Source: Roridomyces roridus (taxonomy: Eukaryota; Basidiomycota; Agaricomycetes; Agaricales; Mycenaceae). From it: a stretch of DNA of 64,000 nt. The position numbers and the translations under genes were made by a program. The DNA lies in the NCBI GenBank assembly GCA_029378245.1, contig JARKIF010000044.1, positions 248,001-312,000 of the forward strand. The letters are read 5' to 3'. Positions 33,243-47,300 of this stretch are shown here, one piece after another. The number at the start of each line of letters is the position of its first letter. The first letter of the stretch is position 1. The notes beneath the pieces were generated by a model, which was given only the letters and a program-made list of their open reading frames with translations, was not told the DNA's origin and did no database searches.

Positions 33243-35290
33243 TCAGAAATACTTGTCCCAGAAGGCAGCCGACCCATTCGTCGGCGCAACCGCATCCACA
33301 CCCAGCAGCCGCATGACCAGACTATAGACCTGCACGTTCTCAAAGGGGTCCATAACATACGTATCATCCGACGTCGAGTGCCACCCTTTGTTCGGACGCG
33401 TCAAGAGACTCCGGCGTTGAGAGTGCAAAAGCTTGACGACCTGGCTAAACGGTCCATGAGCGACAAACATGGCGTGCATTTCCGCTGCTGTGTTGTCGTA
33501 GCCGTGGTTCTAAAACACCGTCAGAGTGGAAAGCCAGAATTGAAGAATGCGTACGCCTTTACTCATCCCGACATCACCTTCCGCTTCGGACGTCAGAACG
33601 TAGCCAATTTGCGGAACGACATATATCGGCGCTATGCGTTCGTGCTGAGTGAAATGGAAACGAGTAGGCATCGTCTCGTGTGTGAAAACGTGGAATTTTC
33701 CGGAGCTCGCAGCAGCAGCGGCATGCAGCAACTCGAGACAATGCGTAACATTGGCGTCTGCGGAGAAGCGTAAACCCATAGCGGGCCAGCCGTCTTCATG
33801 CTCGATCTTGTCGTACTCATTCCCCAATATGTCATCCATGTAGATCAGCTCTGGATGAGAGGTATCCGTCATGCCGTGGTCCGAAACAAAAACGACGTCA
33901 ACTATTTCGGTCAGATTGCGGGCAACCAACGCGGTGTGAAGGTCTTTGGCGAATACGTCGACTTGGGTCAGCGTTTTCTACCCGATATCAGTCAAGGAAT
34001 GATATCAAGGAAGCCACTCACGTTGACGAGCGCTGACATGGGACCCGCTTTGTGACCTGCTTGGTCCAGCGAAGGCTCGTAAGCCATGAGCAGTTGTGGC
34101 CGCTCGTCAAATGGCAAGTCGATCCACGCAATGAGCTGGTCGAGTTTCTCTTTCAACGGTACCTTGTCCTACAAGAACAGAGTCAATATGAAATCAAAAT
34201 CTGGGTCAGATAGTAGTACCTTCCACGGAACAAAGTAACTCGCAGCGGCGCCGCTGGTGGTTTTCGGAGGCCCGGGCCTAGATGGGGATGAGATGGCGAG
34301 GAAAAACGAAGCTTATGAACATACCACATGAGATTGGCCGTGATAATCCCAGACTATCACAGACAGTTAGAGGAGGTTTTTGGCGCTCGTTGAAAGACTA
34401 TCTATACCTTTCCGGCCGTTTCCCACATCTACAAAAGCACGTCAGCTGTGGTTAGAGCGAGGATTCACTAGCACGCACGGGCTCGCCCAACCACCAAGAC
34501 GGCTCCCATGCAGACTTGATCTGGTTGTAGTGGAATTCCGACCGTGTTTTCGGGTCCCAGAAGTTCTGAAGACAAGATGAAGTCGGTAACGAAGACTAGG
34601 GCAAAACACATACATTGCCGACAATGCCATGCGACTCTGCATAGAGGCCAGTCCTATTTCGGAATTAGAAAAGTCGTGGAGGGCATGTGGGGAACGCACA
34701 TTAACGCCCAATGATTGCTAGCACGGTGTATTAGCCCTTGGCCGTTGTAAGCGGTGAATATACTTACGGGAAGGTAAGCGTCTACCAGTCTCTTGAATAC
34801 TCAGTACATGGTAGCAGAAAGGGACTCACCGGGAAGATAGGCACCAAGGCCTTGGCGCGCAGACCCTGCTTGCTGATATCCAGCAGGTGCGGCGTTAAGC
34901 CTCGGTCCAGGTAGTCCGCACTGTTCGTTACGTATTAAAAGGAGGGACATGTACGCGTCAGCAGCAAACGCACCGCAAGCCGTCGATGGACACAATGAGC
35001 ACTGTTCGCTTGAAATCATGGGTCCCATTTGAGCGCAATACATCATGGCCGTGGAATAGCAAGTTTGGGTGCGTTGGTGAGTCGAGAAGGAAGGTCCTGG
35101 CGAAAACGCCGGTGATGAGGAGACCAATGAAGGCCGCTGCGACGCCAACGATTCTTTTGCGCGGCCACCCTCGGTCTTCGAGTTCTTCATCCGCTTTCCA
35201 GGACTCTTCGTGGATATCTTCGGAGAGGAGGCCCTTTGTCTCCTCTCGGTCAGAGTCGTAGGGCTTCCTCGCAACGTCGGAAGAGGTCAT
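33243..35290 (-). CDS. Type I phosphodiesterase / nucleotide pyrophosphatase, single-pass membrane
   Basis: Family of ectonucleotide pyrophosphatase/phosphodiesterases (yeast NPP1/NPP2), which hydrolyse extracellular nucleotides. Start MTSSDVARKPYDSD. A transmembrane anchor at about residues 47-68 (RIVGVAAAFIGLLITGVFAR) makes a type II protein. The catalytic domain shows VLIVSIDGLR (metal Asp), an NHWALM segment at the expected nucleophile region near 34700-34720, a GLYAESHGIVGN-type motif, and VVFVSDHGMTDTSHPE (metal Asp/His). The C-terminus is GSAAFWDKYF before TGA at 33243-33245. At least seven short introns occur. The start is only 55 bp from the midasin stop on the same strand, so its promoter probably overlaps the midasin 3' end. 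Confidence 0.88.
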
Positions 35291-35345
35291 GGCAAGGAGA
35301 GCTAGCTGTTTATGGTTGATTGCGGTCTATCTAATCTACAAAATT

Positions 35346-38300
35346 CTACTCTTCTGAAATCCGCTCAAAGAACTGTCTAAGAGTGCCAGCCAGGACCTCG
35401 GGCAGGGCCTCCACACTTCGCAAAACGACGTAGTACTCGAACGGGAAGGAATCGAGGTAACGCTGCAGCTGAACCTCCTCGCGCCCATCCACATTCTTGT
35501 ATTCCGCCTTGTTCATGGTGAGAATTGAGCCCTGCACCACCGGAGAGGTCGCAGACGAATGGAGCGAGTCCACAATGATGAAGACTATCATCACTCGCTG
35601 TTCTTCCGCCTTCCGGAGCACCGTTCGTAGCTTTTCGTGGTCCTGGCACATCCCGTCCGAGATAATGATCTGCAATTGCCACAAATCTGCCGCCGACGCG
35701 GAACCCATTGCCCGCCGTTCCCGAGCAGCCTCAAGAACGCGGAGACTCGTGTCTACCATCGACAGGACGTTGGTCGCCTTTTGATCGAACCGGAACGCAC
35801 CCATAAGCTTGGTACCCGCTTGGTCTGTGAACGGCCCCTCGTCAAACCCATGCAGGACATCGACGCGTTCGCCAAACTTGGCAATGGCAATATCACCCGC
35901 TTCCAGCCGGCTCAGGGCCTTGGACACCAACGCAAGCGTCTCGAACGCCAAATGCACCGAGCGGGACTCGGCCATGGACTTTGAATCGTCAAGCGAGATG
36001 AGAACTTGGTACTCGCGTTGACTAGGCCGAGTCCGCCGCAACCAGATTTTGTCCTTGGTGTAGTCGCTCGCAATGTAAGAAATGATCTTCTTCATATTGA
36101 GCCGCTTTCCGGTGCGGTAGTCGCCTTTGAGTCGAGTGGCAAGCGTAGGTTCGAGAATCAGCCGTAATTGCTCGCAGAGAGCATACGCGAGATCATGGGT
36201 GAGTGACTCGTACAGACGCCAAATTCGCTCCGCGCCTTCGTCGGGCATCCCACTCGCTTGCCAATGCCGCAGCTCCAAGGCAACGTTGTCGTCGTCGTCC
36301 TCCATATCGACGTCCGCCTTGTCTGCGGATGAATCGGTCGGGGCAGTGCGACGTGCAGGGTCAAGAAGAGCGCCTTGGATGACCGCGCCCTCAAGATCTT
36401 GCTGGGCCTCCGATGAAGAGCTCGGCTCATGTAGCGCTTGGATTTCGTTTGGCCGCTGGTGTTGTTCCGGTTCCAGGGGCCCGTCAACTTCCATGGGCGC
36501 ATGTTGGTCACCTTCCTGCTCTCCGTCAAGCAGTGTCAGCTCGTTAAGCTTTGCAACTTGTTCCTCGCCGGCGGGCCCGAGCGCTTGCATGTCGTGATCC
36601 GCATCATCAGGGCGCAGGTATTCGGCACGTGAAGCTTCGGCATCGGTCGGCACGGGCTGCTCGCGGGGCGCGTTGCTTTCATCGGCGTCCAAGATTTGGT
36701 CAAAGCGTTGTCGGATCTCTTTCAGAGTATCACCAAGGCTGCGAAGTGGGTTGTTGGCAAGTTGCAAGTCGGACTGAGATTGAGCTTGTCCCTCTTGCGG
36801 ACCATCGGCCGACGTGCCCGCAACCTCGGACTCTGAAACAAGCGTTGGCGGTTCAGCCGACGCTTCGTTCTTTTGAGGGGCACTGTGCTTCTCGTGAGCT
36901 AGAAGTAACATACGAATCTGAACACATACCCATCTTGGTCCTTGGTCTGATCCTCCGATGCAGCAGATTCCTGACCGGCTACTCCGGCAGAACTCCCGGC
37001 TTGACCCGTGGCAGCACTCTCCCCAGCGTCCTCGTTCTTCTCGTTATGAGGGTCGACTTCTCCTTCACCCGCGGTGACATCCGGCTTTGCAATCGTATGC
37101 TCGTCGGGAGTCTCTTCCTCCGGAACGTCCATCTCATCACTTGTGTCCCCGGTCTGCACTGGAGGCTCGGACTCCTGGGTTTCCGGCATGTCGTCGTCTT
37201 TCGAGGAAGGTTCCTCTCGATCGTCTGCTTGCTCTTTGAACGGCTCGGATTCTGCCGCTGGATCGACCTCCCCATCCTCCTCCATACCGTCATCTGGGCC
37301 CTCATCCACGTCCATCTCCTCAGGCAGATCGTCGCCGAGACCAAAGTCCAAGTCGTCAGGTAAATCGAGGGTGATGGCATCTTGGATGTGTTCGTCCATG
37401 GGTGCGCCACTAGCATCGGGTTGATCCTCTTTCTCCTCTTCGCCCCCGACGACGGCTTCATCCTCCACATTCGAAGGCGGCTCTTGATCTGCTGGCTGCT
37501 CGTTCCCTTCCTTCTTGTCCTTCGACTGAGACTGCTGTTCGCCTTCCTTGGCAACGACCTCCGACTCTCCGGATTGTTGTTCGGAATGATCTTGATTCGT
37601 CTTGTCGTCCTTGTCCCCTGATTCTTGCGGGCCCTTTTCATCACCCCACAATTTCTCGTCGACTGCAGATGGGTCCGACGCGTCCAAATCTCCCAACTGC
37701 TCCTCAGGGTCCGCATCGCTGCCTTGATCAGATCCGTCCTCCTCCTTTTCATCTCCATCCTGTGGAACATCCTCCAAACTGCCGCCAATGTCCTCATCCA
37801 TCTCGATAGCATCGTCGTCATCGTTCTTTTCCTTGGGATCGTTCCCCTCGTCATCATCGCCCTTGAGCCCTTCCACTTGACTTTCGTCTTCAATCTCCTT
37901 GCTGACGTTCTCGGCACCCTGACCAGAACCAAGGCCAGTACCGCCCGAAACCTCTGATGTCTCCCCACCCTCCGCACTGCCTTCTTCATCTGGCGGCTGG
38001 CAGAATCCTTCCTTTGCGATGGTCTGTGTTATGGAACAGAGCACAAAGTCGAGCTTGAACAACGACTTGGTCCATTCGCTGTGAGTGGAAATCTGGTGTT
38101 GCGCGAGGTTGAGGTAGAGGTGAAGGAAGGGTAGGATTCGCTGTAGGTGCCCTTTGAGGTCGCCGCTGTTGAGCACGAGCTGCGCGAGGGCGTTGTCGAG
38201 AGAGTCGGACGTTTGTTGAAGTTTGAGAAGACGGGTGAGATTGCGGACGGTGTGGTAGTCGTGTTCAATGTAGCGGTCTCGCTCGTCATCCTCGTCGTTT

Positions 38301-41300
38301 GCCAAATCGGTACAAATAGGCAAGATGGTCTGGACATGGACGAGGAAAAGATCGATGACTGCGTCCGTGTTGTCGAGGCCAGTGGAGGGTTCAATATCGG
38401 ATGACAACGAGATCTGTGGTTGTGACTTGAGCCAGTCTCTCGCAGGTACAAAGAGATGGCGCAGGGGAGGGTGTGCATCGGCCCAGTGATCAAGGGTGCC
38501 GATGGCTTGAGTGAGATGTTGCATGGAAGCTTGAACGACAGAGCACTCGTCTGAGATTCGTTAGTATGTTTTTTTAAAAATAGAAATTGCACCAACCTTC
38601 GAGCAATATCGGCAACGACGAGAGATGGATCTGTTCCGATATCCGTTTCACCTGGACACTGAGCGCATCTGTGGAAAGCTGCAACGCCCGAGCATCTTCT
38701 ATGAGAGACGTCGGGATGGGCGGAGCGGGCTTGAGAGCATTGAAAGTGTCGAGGCCTCGATTGACATCCTGCAGGGCACTGCTGAGTTTGCACAAAGTGT
38801 CACATGCTTGCTGAATCTGATCCGTGATTGAACGACCATAAAAGGCAATGTTTGGCGAAGACAACAAAGCATCGAGCCGCTCCGTTAATCGACGCAGCCT
38901 TTCATAGCTCTCGAACGCTTCAGTCAAACTATGAAAATGAGAAAAATCCGGACAACGACAAAGAAAAAAAGGCATACCGAGATCGGGAATCCACCGCCAT
39001 GGAGAAAACGGACTCGACAAACATGACACCCTTTTGAAGATCTCGAGTAACCAAATCTGGGTGATGATTTGAGAGGGACGACCGGAGAATGGGGAGATAA
39101 TCATTCAGACGCGTGAAGTACTCTTCGGCTTTGCGAGATACGTCCGTCGAGCACTGCAGGATGGGTTGCTCCCGAAGCCATCGCACGTCTGATTGCTGGC
39201 GCAGAACGTCCGGTTTCACGTGCACCGTGAACCCGGCGCGCTTCAGCTCCTTGAGAAGATCGCTCCACGCTTTGCGCTTTCGGGTCAGCAGAGCCTTGAG
39301 CTGCTTGGTGCGTTTCTCGGCAGGAGAACTAACAACGGCGACGGCTGCAAGCTCTTTGGCGGTGACAATGACATCGACTGCGAGATTGTCGACGATAAGA
39401 GCGGAGCGCGACGTGATGAAAGGTTGGATTTGGGTGTTCAAAAGGTCGCCAAACTTTTTGAAGGTATGCGCCAGGTTCAGCGAACGCCCGGAAGGCGCAA
39501 CAACCGAATCGGTGGCAGGGAAGGATGTTGATGGAGAGATGGTCGGTGATTCAGAGGTGATCAGACGCTGGGATTCCGCGTCGCCGGCATACCGAGGGGA
39601 GAGCAAGACTGATACCGGCTGGCGAAGGACATCACGGAACTTGCGGATGATCTTGTATAGCTGGTGATGGGTGCGCTGGGCACTCGCGTTCAACGCCTGT
39701 ACGTTGATGTCCTTCCAGCTTGCCAGCTTGATGAACCCACGGACTTCTTTTTCAAGAACGTTGCGCTGTTCGGAGAGCTTGCTCGACACTTGAGAAGCGA
39801 AAAGGTTGTAGTGCCTCAGCGTTGCGTGCAGGATGCGATGCACACGATGAAGGATATCCCCCGATTGAGATGCAGCAAGCTGAGCACAATACACCTCAAA
39901 ACTGCCGAGCAGCTGCAGGCGTGAGTGGAACTGCCCGAGTGGACTGGTACGGACAAAGTCGTCCAGGAGTGGAATGAGGTTCGTGAGGTAGTCGGAAACG
40001 TTCTGCGTGGGGTCCTCCTTCTCTCGTTCGGCGGCATCCAGAGGCCCTCGTATCGTCGCGTCATAAACGTGGAACCACCACTCGGCGACTCCGTCCGAGA
40101 ATGTCTTGGCCTGCGACTGGAGAAGAACTTGCCAACACGCTAACTCGAGTCTCCTCCACTCGACGATCAACGTCGTCAGGGTAGAGCGATGCTCCGTCAG
40201 CGTGTTGTGCCTGTTAGCATAATTCTCCCAGTCATCAGTCTGGAGAAGAAGCTGTTCCAACGCGGATAGAACTTTGGCGATGGGGCTGCTGAGATCGAGA
40301 GCGAGAGCGGCATCACAGCGCTCGAGCAGGTGCTGCAAGACCATCTGGTCAGGCCATTCTTGGATCAAGGCTTGTAGTCGGTTCTTGAGCGCGGTTAGGA
40401 CAGCAACGGCCTTTTTGACTTCAGGTATGTTGGGGTCCGTATAGAAACTGTACGATCTTCATGCAAATATCGTGAGCACTTGTCGTGGAAAAAAAGAACT
40501 GTGCTTACCCATTGACATCACGTGCGGCAACCTGAGTTGACGACAAGCTGGCGTGGAGAAGCGCAAGCTGGAATGGTAAACTTTCGCCGTCCAAAACGTC
40601 CGATAGAGATGAGAAATGGGTCCGCAAGAGTTCCTCAAGGGTAGTCTGCCGCAACTGGTCGAAGATCGCAAGGGAGGTTGATTGATCCCGTGCTGCGAGG
40701 ACTTGAAGATGCAGCTCGACGAATCGCTCCATTTCCTGAGACTGAATACGAGCAGATGGACTGCCCTTGGTGGGCTGATTCTGGGCTTCCGGATCAAGGG
40801 CGTCCTCGAATGACGGAAACAAGAGCAAGAACTCCCTCTCTTCCATTTCGGCCTCTCCCATATCCTCGTAGTCCATCGGCTTGTGGCGATAGAGGGAGTT
40901 GGCCGCTGCCTCCGCTTCTCCTTCCCTGGCACGGTCGATCAACCAAAGTCGCTGCGCCTGCCCGTAGATCGTGTGAACGGCAGTAATCTGGGTCTTGATA
41001 TTGATTCCTGCCCGAGTATTGACGGCAACTGCAGCCATATTGAGCAGTAGATGTCTGAACGGCGACAGAACTGACGGCCCAGATCGAGAGTCCGCCAATA
41101 TATCTCCCGCACCTCGGATGGAGGGGAAAGCGACGAGAGAGGACGATAGTGTCGAGACCTGGTTTGAGACAACGTCCGAGGATGCCGACGAGACGATAAG
41201 TCGCAGTCCTAGACGCAAATACAAGATCACCAACTGGATGGGAGAACTAATGTCTGCGAATTCAGGATAAACTGAATCCAATCGTTGGCAGAATCCGGCC

Positions 41301-44300
41301 ATGGACTGTTGCAAGACATTTTCGCGCAAGATGCCACCTTGCTCGGGTGATTGAAGTGAAGCAAGAAGGGCGTCGATCTTGGCCGGAGATATGATATGGC
41401 TTTGGAACTGGGAAATTTCCGACCAGAACATATGCAGCCGAGATATATCCGCTCGGGTAGGATGAACGGGCAAGTCCCGCAAATGGGCGCGGGCTTCCTC
41501 GAGCTGCGCTTGCAGATATTCGACTACAATGTTATCTGGGACGCCCGTGATCAACTGCTCCGTTTGGGAATGCAGACGAATCTGGTCGGTCAAGAGCGCC
41601 TCTTGATGTGTCCAAAAGAGAGTTGCGCAGTTATGAATTGCCGCAGGATCGACGGGTGCATCTGGAACGAAAAGATCCAAAATGACGCGGCTGAGAGCAA
41701 TCCAACAAGAGCCGAGATCAGAAGGATTGCGCTGACTGGGCTCCAGGGATGCAAAGCGATGCAAACTTGTGTGGAGATGTTTATGGACAGCTTGTTCCAG
41801 CGGACGGCTTTTCGTGCCTTCGACAAAGGCGAGGGTCTGAATGAGGGAAGGCCCGATATCGAGTTCTGCACTGGTGGGAGGAGAGCCGCCAAAGCTTGAA
41901 GCGAAACAGGCAGAGACCTGATGGTTGTTGAGTCAGAATCAAGATTAAAGAAGATGGACTTACGAATAACACAGCTTGGTGCAGAACTTCCGCAAGCTGA
42001 TCAACGCGCGGAATATCCTGTTCACACTGGAGTTGGGTCAACCGCACTCTTCGTGAAATGATCCTCTCGAATTTTTCAAAGGAGCCCAAAGAGCCGCCTT
42101 TCAAATCACTGTGGATGGGTATTGGTAAACGATCGAGACACGAAGATAAATCTTACCACGACGATATAGTCGAGTCGAGTTGGTAAGGTCTTAACAGCAG
42201 CGCTGGCCCTTCCTAAATGCCATTCATGAGCGGGTGAGGACGGGAACAAAACAAGTGGGACAAACATCTGTAGTCGTATTCCACACATCACTCAACCATT
42301 GCATCTGGAGGCGTAACACGACGGGGAAAACATCTGAGAAGTGTTGTTATTTATTTTGACTTGTTGACCGTGGATGACCTGCCTTTTTCTGCCTTGAGCG
42401 TCCACAGCATATGTTGATATGCGACAAGACGCAGTAACGAGTTGGACGGCTCCCGGCATTCGACTTGAATTAATTGCTCGATGAATCTTGTCAAGTTCTG
42501 GATTCGGTCTTCAATTCGATTTGGTTGCGAGATTCGCAGTGACTTACATCGTGAGCTGAGCTTTGAACGCTCCGAGAGGACGCGAGAATCGCTAGCTGAG
42601 GAATCAAAGAGCCCCAATCGACCTTTGTTTCCACGAATTCTTCAACAGCAGCATTCGTCAAACGCTAAGCACAAGATTAACGGGCAGCACTCCGGCAAGC
42701 ACAAACACACACCTGAAGCAAATCCTCTCGCAATGCCACATGTGTCGCCATTTCGTCGTCGGACAGGGACGAGTCGAGAGATTGGACGGAGATCAAATCG
42801 AAGCAGTGGCGCCGAAGACCTAGGTGCATGTCAAGACGGGTCCGATGAAGCAGCGAACTCACTTACTTTGAACGCCAGGTGCATCTCTCAAATTGCAAGC
42901 CAATTCGTTCAGACGTATCAAGGCAGGGGAAAAGTCCGGTGTCTTGTCAGCTATGAATTTCGACCAAATCTCGTTCATGCCCAGACCAGTCGAAAGGGCG
43001 ACGGCCTCTCTTAACGACTTGATGTGCTTGATCAAGGGCAAGAAGTTGGGAGGACAATCCTCGAGGGCATCCGCGAGCCATGCCGAAATTGCCTGGACAG
43101 CGGAAAAGTTGAAGTGGGTTGTTCCTTGGGCTTTTTGCAAGTGCTCGGCGAAGCGAAGTGTCGTCAATGCCAGTTCTATCGGAGGCTGTGGGATATTATT
43201 TCAGTCAAGACGACGCGGAAACAAACCATCTCGTCAACTCACCGACTGTGAAACCCAGGCCGAACTATCGAGGCTTGCCAGAGTTGCCGTCGCCAAAGTT
43301 TTGATGCTGTCAAGTACGGCATGAACATCTTTGACAGCCCGCACATTGCCGTAAGAGGTGCTGGCGTCGCGCGAAGGGGATTCGGGCTGGAGGTGGACAG
43401 CAACATTGAGATCTAGTGCCCTGAGCAGTAGATTGCCGTCCAGTGCTTTTCCGCGAGATTTTAAGTAGAAATCCATTGGCTAGGTAAACAGTTAGATAAG
43501 TGCATGTGACGTGCGCGAGTTGACGTACCTGCGCAGAGACAAATTCGTGAGGAACATCCCAGGCCTGAGCGTATGCATTTCGTAGAATTGCAATCGCCGG
43601 ACGAAGGCTGGGAGCAGGAACGACCTCCGAAAAGATCCTGGCGCCGTCCAAAGTGACACCCGTATGGATAACGAACCGCCGGAAGTGCAAGGCGTAGGGT
43701 GGAACGATTGTACGCGCAAGGAAATAATAAGACCCAGCCGTGGGTTCATTACCCAGGGCAGGACGATCCAGCAAACTTGACGACGCCGAGTCTTGATCGA
43801 GCGAACGGCCAGAAGAATACTGTTCTACTTGTTGAATGACATCATCCGACGAGATACCGCGTCGGAAAGCATCGAAAGCCTTGATCTCAGTGGTCGCTGG
43901 AAGGGAAAGCGGTAATCTGGAGTGATCCTGCAAGATTGTAGCGTCATCCGCCTGTGGCACGGAAGAGAGGGCGATTTCAATGCCTCGGTTCCGCATTGCC
44001 CGAGACAATTCCCCGTATTGAGGATCGACCGACATGAAGATACGGAAGTCGGGGTGTGGGCGGAGAACCTGAACCTGGCCATCCACGTAACCGCGCTCGC
44101 TCAGAGTGAGAAACCCGCCGACCTCACACAGAGAATTGAGACGGTCGAGGACAGACGGATTACACAAATTGGCACCATCCAGCAAGAGCCAACTGCCCTC
44201 CTTCATGGCTCGCACGAGGGGACCATCGACCCACTCAAACCGCCCCGGGCCGTCGCGTCGGGTGATCAGACGCTGAATCTGGTCATATAAACTTTGAAGT

Positions 44301-47300
44301 TCGCCATCCTCAACCTCGAGAATAAGACTAGATGCGGAGCGAAGGAGAGACATAGGGTCGCTCGAGGGACTATGTCGCGCTCTCCAAAGGTCGTCGTAAG
44401 CCGGTGAGCGGGAAAGGTGGCATCCGTTGCTGGATCGCAGGCGACAATGCAGTAAGGAAAAGAGCTTGTCAACAATGACAAACACCCGGCCACGATCGTC
44501 GACTTGCTCAAAGCTGCCAAGAATGTCCATCGTGTCCGTGGCACTGTTCAAAGAGACTTCGGACAAGGCGCGACCGCAAAAGTTGGCCAGCGTTCGGACG
44601 AGCTGTGTCTTGCCACTGTTGCGAGGTCCTGTAACGATGGCCAGCCATTGCTGAGATATGCAGTGCCCGATGGTTTCCAAAGCGGGGAGCTGCATTTTCA
44701 GTACACGACCAGGGCGACTGAAAACAGCGAGATTCTGCCGGGATGCGTGGAAGCCGCCGATCTGGAGATGCCCGGCAGAAATGGCCCAGGACGGCACCTG
44801 ATCCAACGCGCAGGATTTCATTTGGAAGATACGGTCAAACAATAACTGTGCCCGTTGCCGATCGTCAACCTCGCGGAACCTGTCGAGATAAACACTGCGA
44901 AGGAGCTCGCTGGGATGAGGAGAGTTGGGTGATGATTCGACAAGCGTGGCCCAGCGAAGAACATCCCGTAGATTGAACTCCCAAGGACTTCCCGCCCGTG
45001 CAAAAGATCGTTTAATGGAGACTTCCTCGTTGAGCGCAGTGTTGAATGAAATCATCGCCTGAAGAACCTCGGGCGATATAGTGGGGTAGAGATGCTGGCA
45101 AACGAGTTGCAGGTCGCTTGCAGTCAACTCTTCGACATAAACCTTGGTGAATCGATTGAGGAAGGATTTGGGAAGACCTTTCCGCCCACCACCTTGATTC
45201 AGGGGATTCTGAGCAGCAAAGATGCGGAACGATGGATGCCGAGTGAATGAACGACCAAGCTCGGGGATGTACACTGTCCCGCGGTGGTCGAGAACAGCAT
45301 TCAGGCCTTCCAGGACGGCTTGAGGTGCAAGGTTCATCTCGTCCAAAAGCACCCAATGCCCCTGTTGCAAGGCAGTCAAAAACTCGGCATCTTTCCACGC
45401 AAACTCCCCAGGGCCTCCTCCTTCGACTGGGAGGTCAGAGCCAAAGAGATCGATAAGATCAGTCTGGTCGGAGAGATTGATGCGGCAAAGATGATGGCCG
45501 GCGATATTAGCAAGCGCGGCAACTAAACTGGTCTTGCCGACGCCAGGACTTCCTTCCAATAGAATGGGCTTGGAGACCTGACACGCTCGGACGACGCGCA
45601 TGGCGTTATCTTGAGTGGTAGGTGCGCGAAGATTGAACGACTGCAGTAACGCCTCTCGGGGCCCACGAGGGATCGCAAATGTACCGAGCTGAACCCACTC
45701 CGACGGATCACGGTCGGCCATGTGACTCTCGGCATCGGCAAGGGGTGCCAGCGCTTGCAGCTGAGAGAGCGCCTCGTCCTTGAGTTTGCGAATAGCCTCC
45801 TTGGAATACGAGGAAAACTGCGGAAGGGAACCCAGCCCATCGAGGAACGTCATCTGGGCAGCATGGTGCTGGTGGTCTCGTCAGAAAATGAATCACATGG
45901 CCGTAGTTAGAGAACGCACGAAAATCTCCTCAGCCGACATCCCTCCTGATCCATGTGCCGAATTGGAGAATGCCACCCACGCCTAACACGATTAAGTTGC
46001 TGTCAAAGCACACGAATTGGGACACACCATGATATCTCTCAAGCTCAAAAGAGAACGATCGCCGATTTTCGCCGAAAGCCATTCCACGAAATCGAGAACC
46101 TTGGGCGTGTACGGACGCAAGGCCTCCGAGGTCCACATTCCGTCGACGATCAACTCGAGATCATTACGGTCATCGACGGGTGGGACCCAGATCTCCGTGA
46201 AACGATTCCGCAGTGCGGGCGAGAGTTCCTTCTTGCCGTAATCTCCGCCTGGATTCATGGTAGCTACGAGCTTGAAAGCATCATCCGCACGAATAGCAGG
46301 GTGCTCGAGGTCATCGCCTCCCCGTTCGGCCAACACCAGCGTTCGGCCAGGCTCGAGAACGCTGTTCAAGCGCTCCAGGACAGAATCATCGGCAAGAGAT
46401 ATCTCGTCCAGGAGGAATACATCGCCTCGGCGCATCGCGTCAACAAGAGGACCATCGTGCCACTCGAAAATAGACGCCAGTCGAGCAAACTTGAGTCGGA
46501 GATCTTCAAGACGTGAACGATATTCGGGGTCCACGGCGGCAGAATCAAGAGCCAGTTGTATTGAATGTCCGACGGATTCCAAGGTAAGGGACTCGGGGGC
46601 CAAGCCAAGCTGTTGAAGAACTTCCAAGCCCTCTCGATACACATCAGCCTCTCGTGTGCTACGGTTTCGGACGGGGCGCAATCCTCCGATCAAATCCGCC
46701 GTCTCCGTATTCTGGTGACAATTGACGCCATGGAGGTGCTTGGAGGAGGCATCGGCAAAGATTTGGCAAACCGAGGTTTTACCCGATCCCGTTTCCCCGA
46801 CAAGCAGGACAGGTTCATTGAAACGGAGAGCCCGACTGACCAGAATGAAAAGCCGTTTCATGGCGCTTGTCCAGATGAGTTTGGAAGATGAGGCAGGAAT
46901 GGGGCAGTCCAAGTAGCTGGCGAAATCGACCTCGGCACTGTGCAGATTATAGAGGGCATTTTCGTCGATCTTGACACCCATCACCGACTCTATGACCTCT
47001 TTGACGGCCGCCTTGTCATCATCCCGGCGGGCGCGTTCTGCGAGCAGCATGTATCCATTCTCAGCCAGCTCCTGGTACCCGATAGCGTCCCTTCCGGCCC
47101 AACGAAACAGATCTCGCAAAGTCGCAAACCCTTGCTTCGTCTCGAAAACGCGACCAGCTTGGCGGCGCTTTTGAAGCTCTCGAAAGACGCTGACGATCTT
47201 CTTGCCGTATGACGGTGCGATGCGACACCTCTGGCACAAGATCGTCTCGAGCTCCGCTTGGGGTACATCCTCAAAGTGGACCTCGAGGAAACGGTTACGA

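Noticed and set aside
36551..38404. Long open frames on the plus strand opposite the midasin acidic region
   Set aside because: They are antisense shadows of Asp/Glu codons (GAC/GAG give Val/Leu/Ser-rich antisense frames). Midasin on the minus strand explains the region fully.
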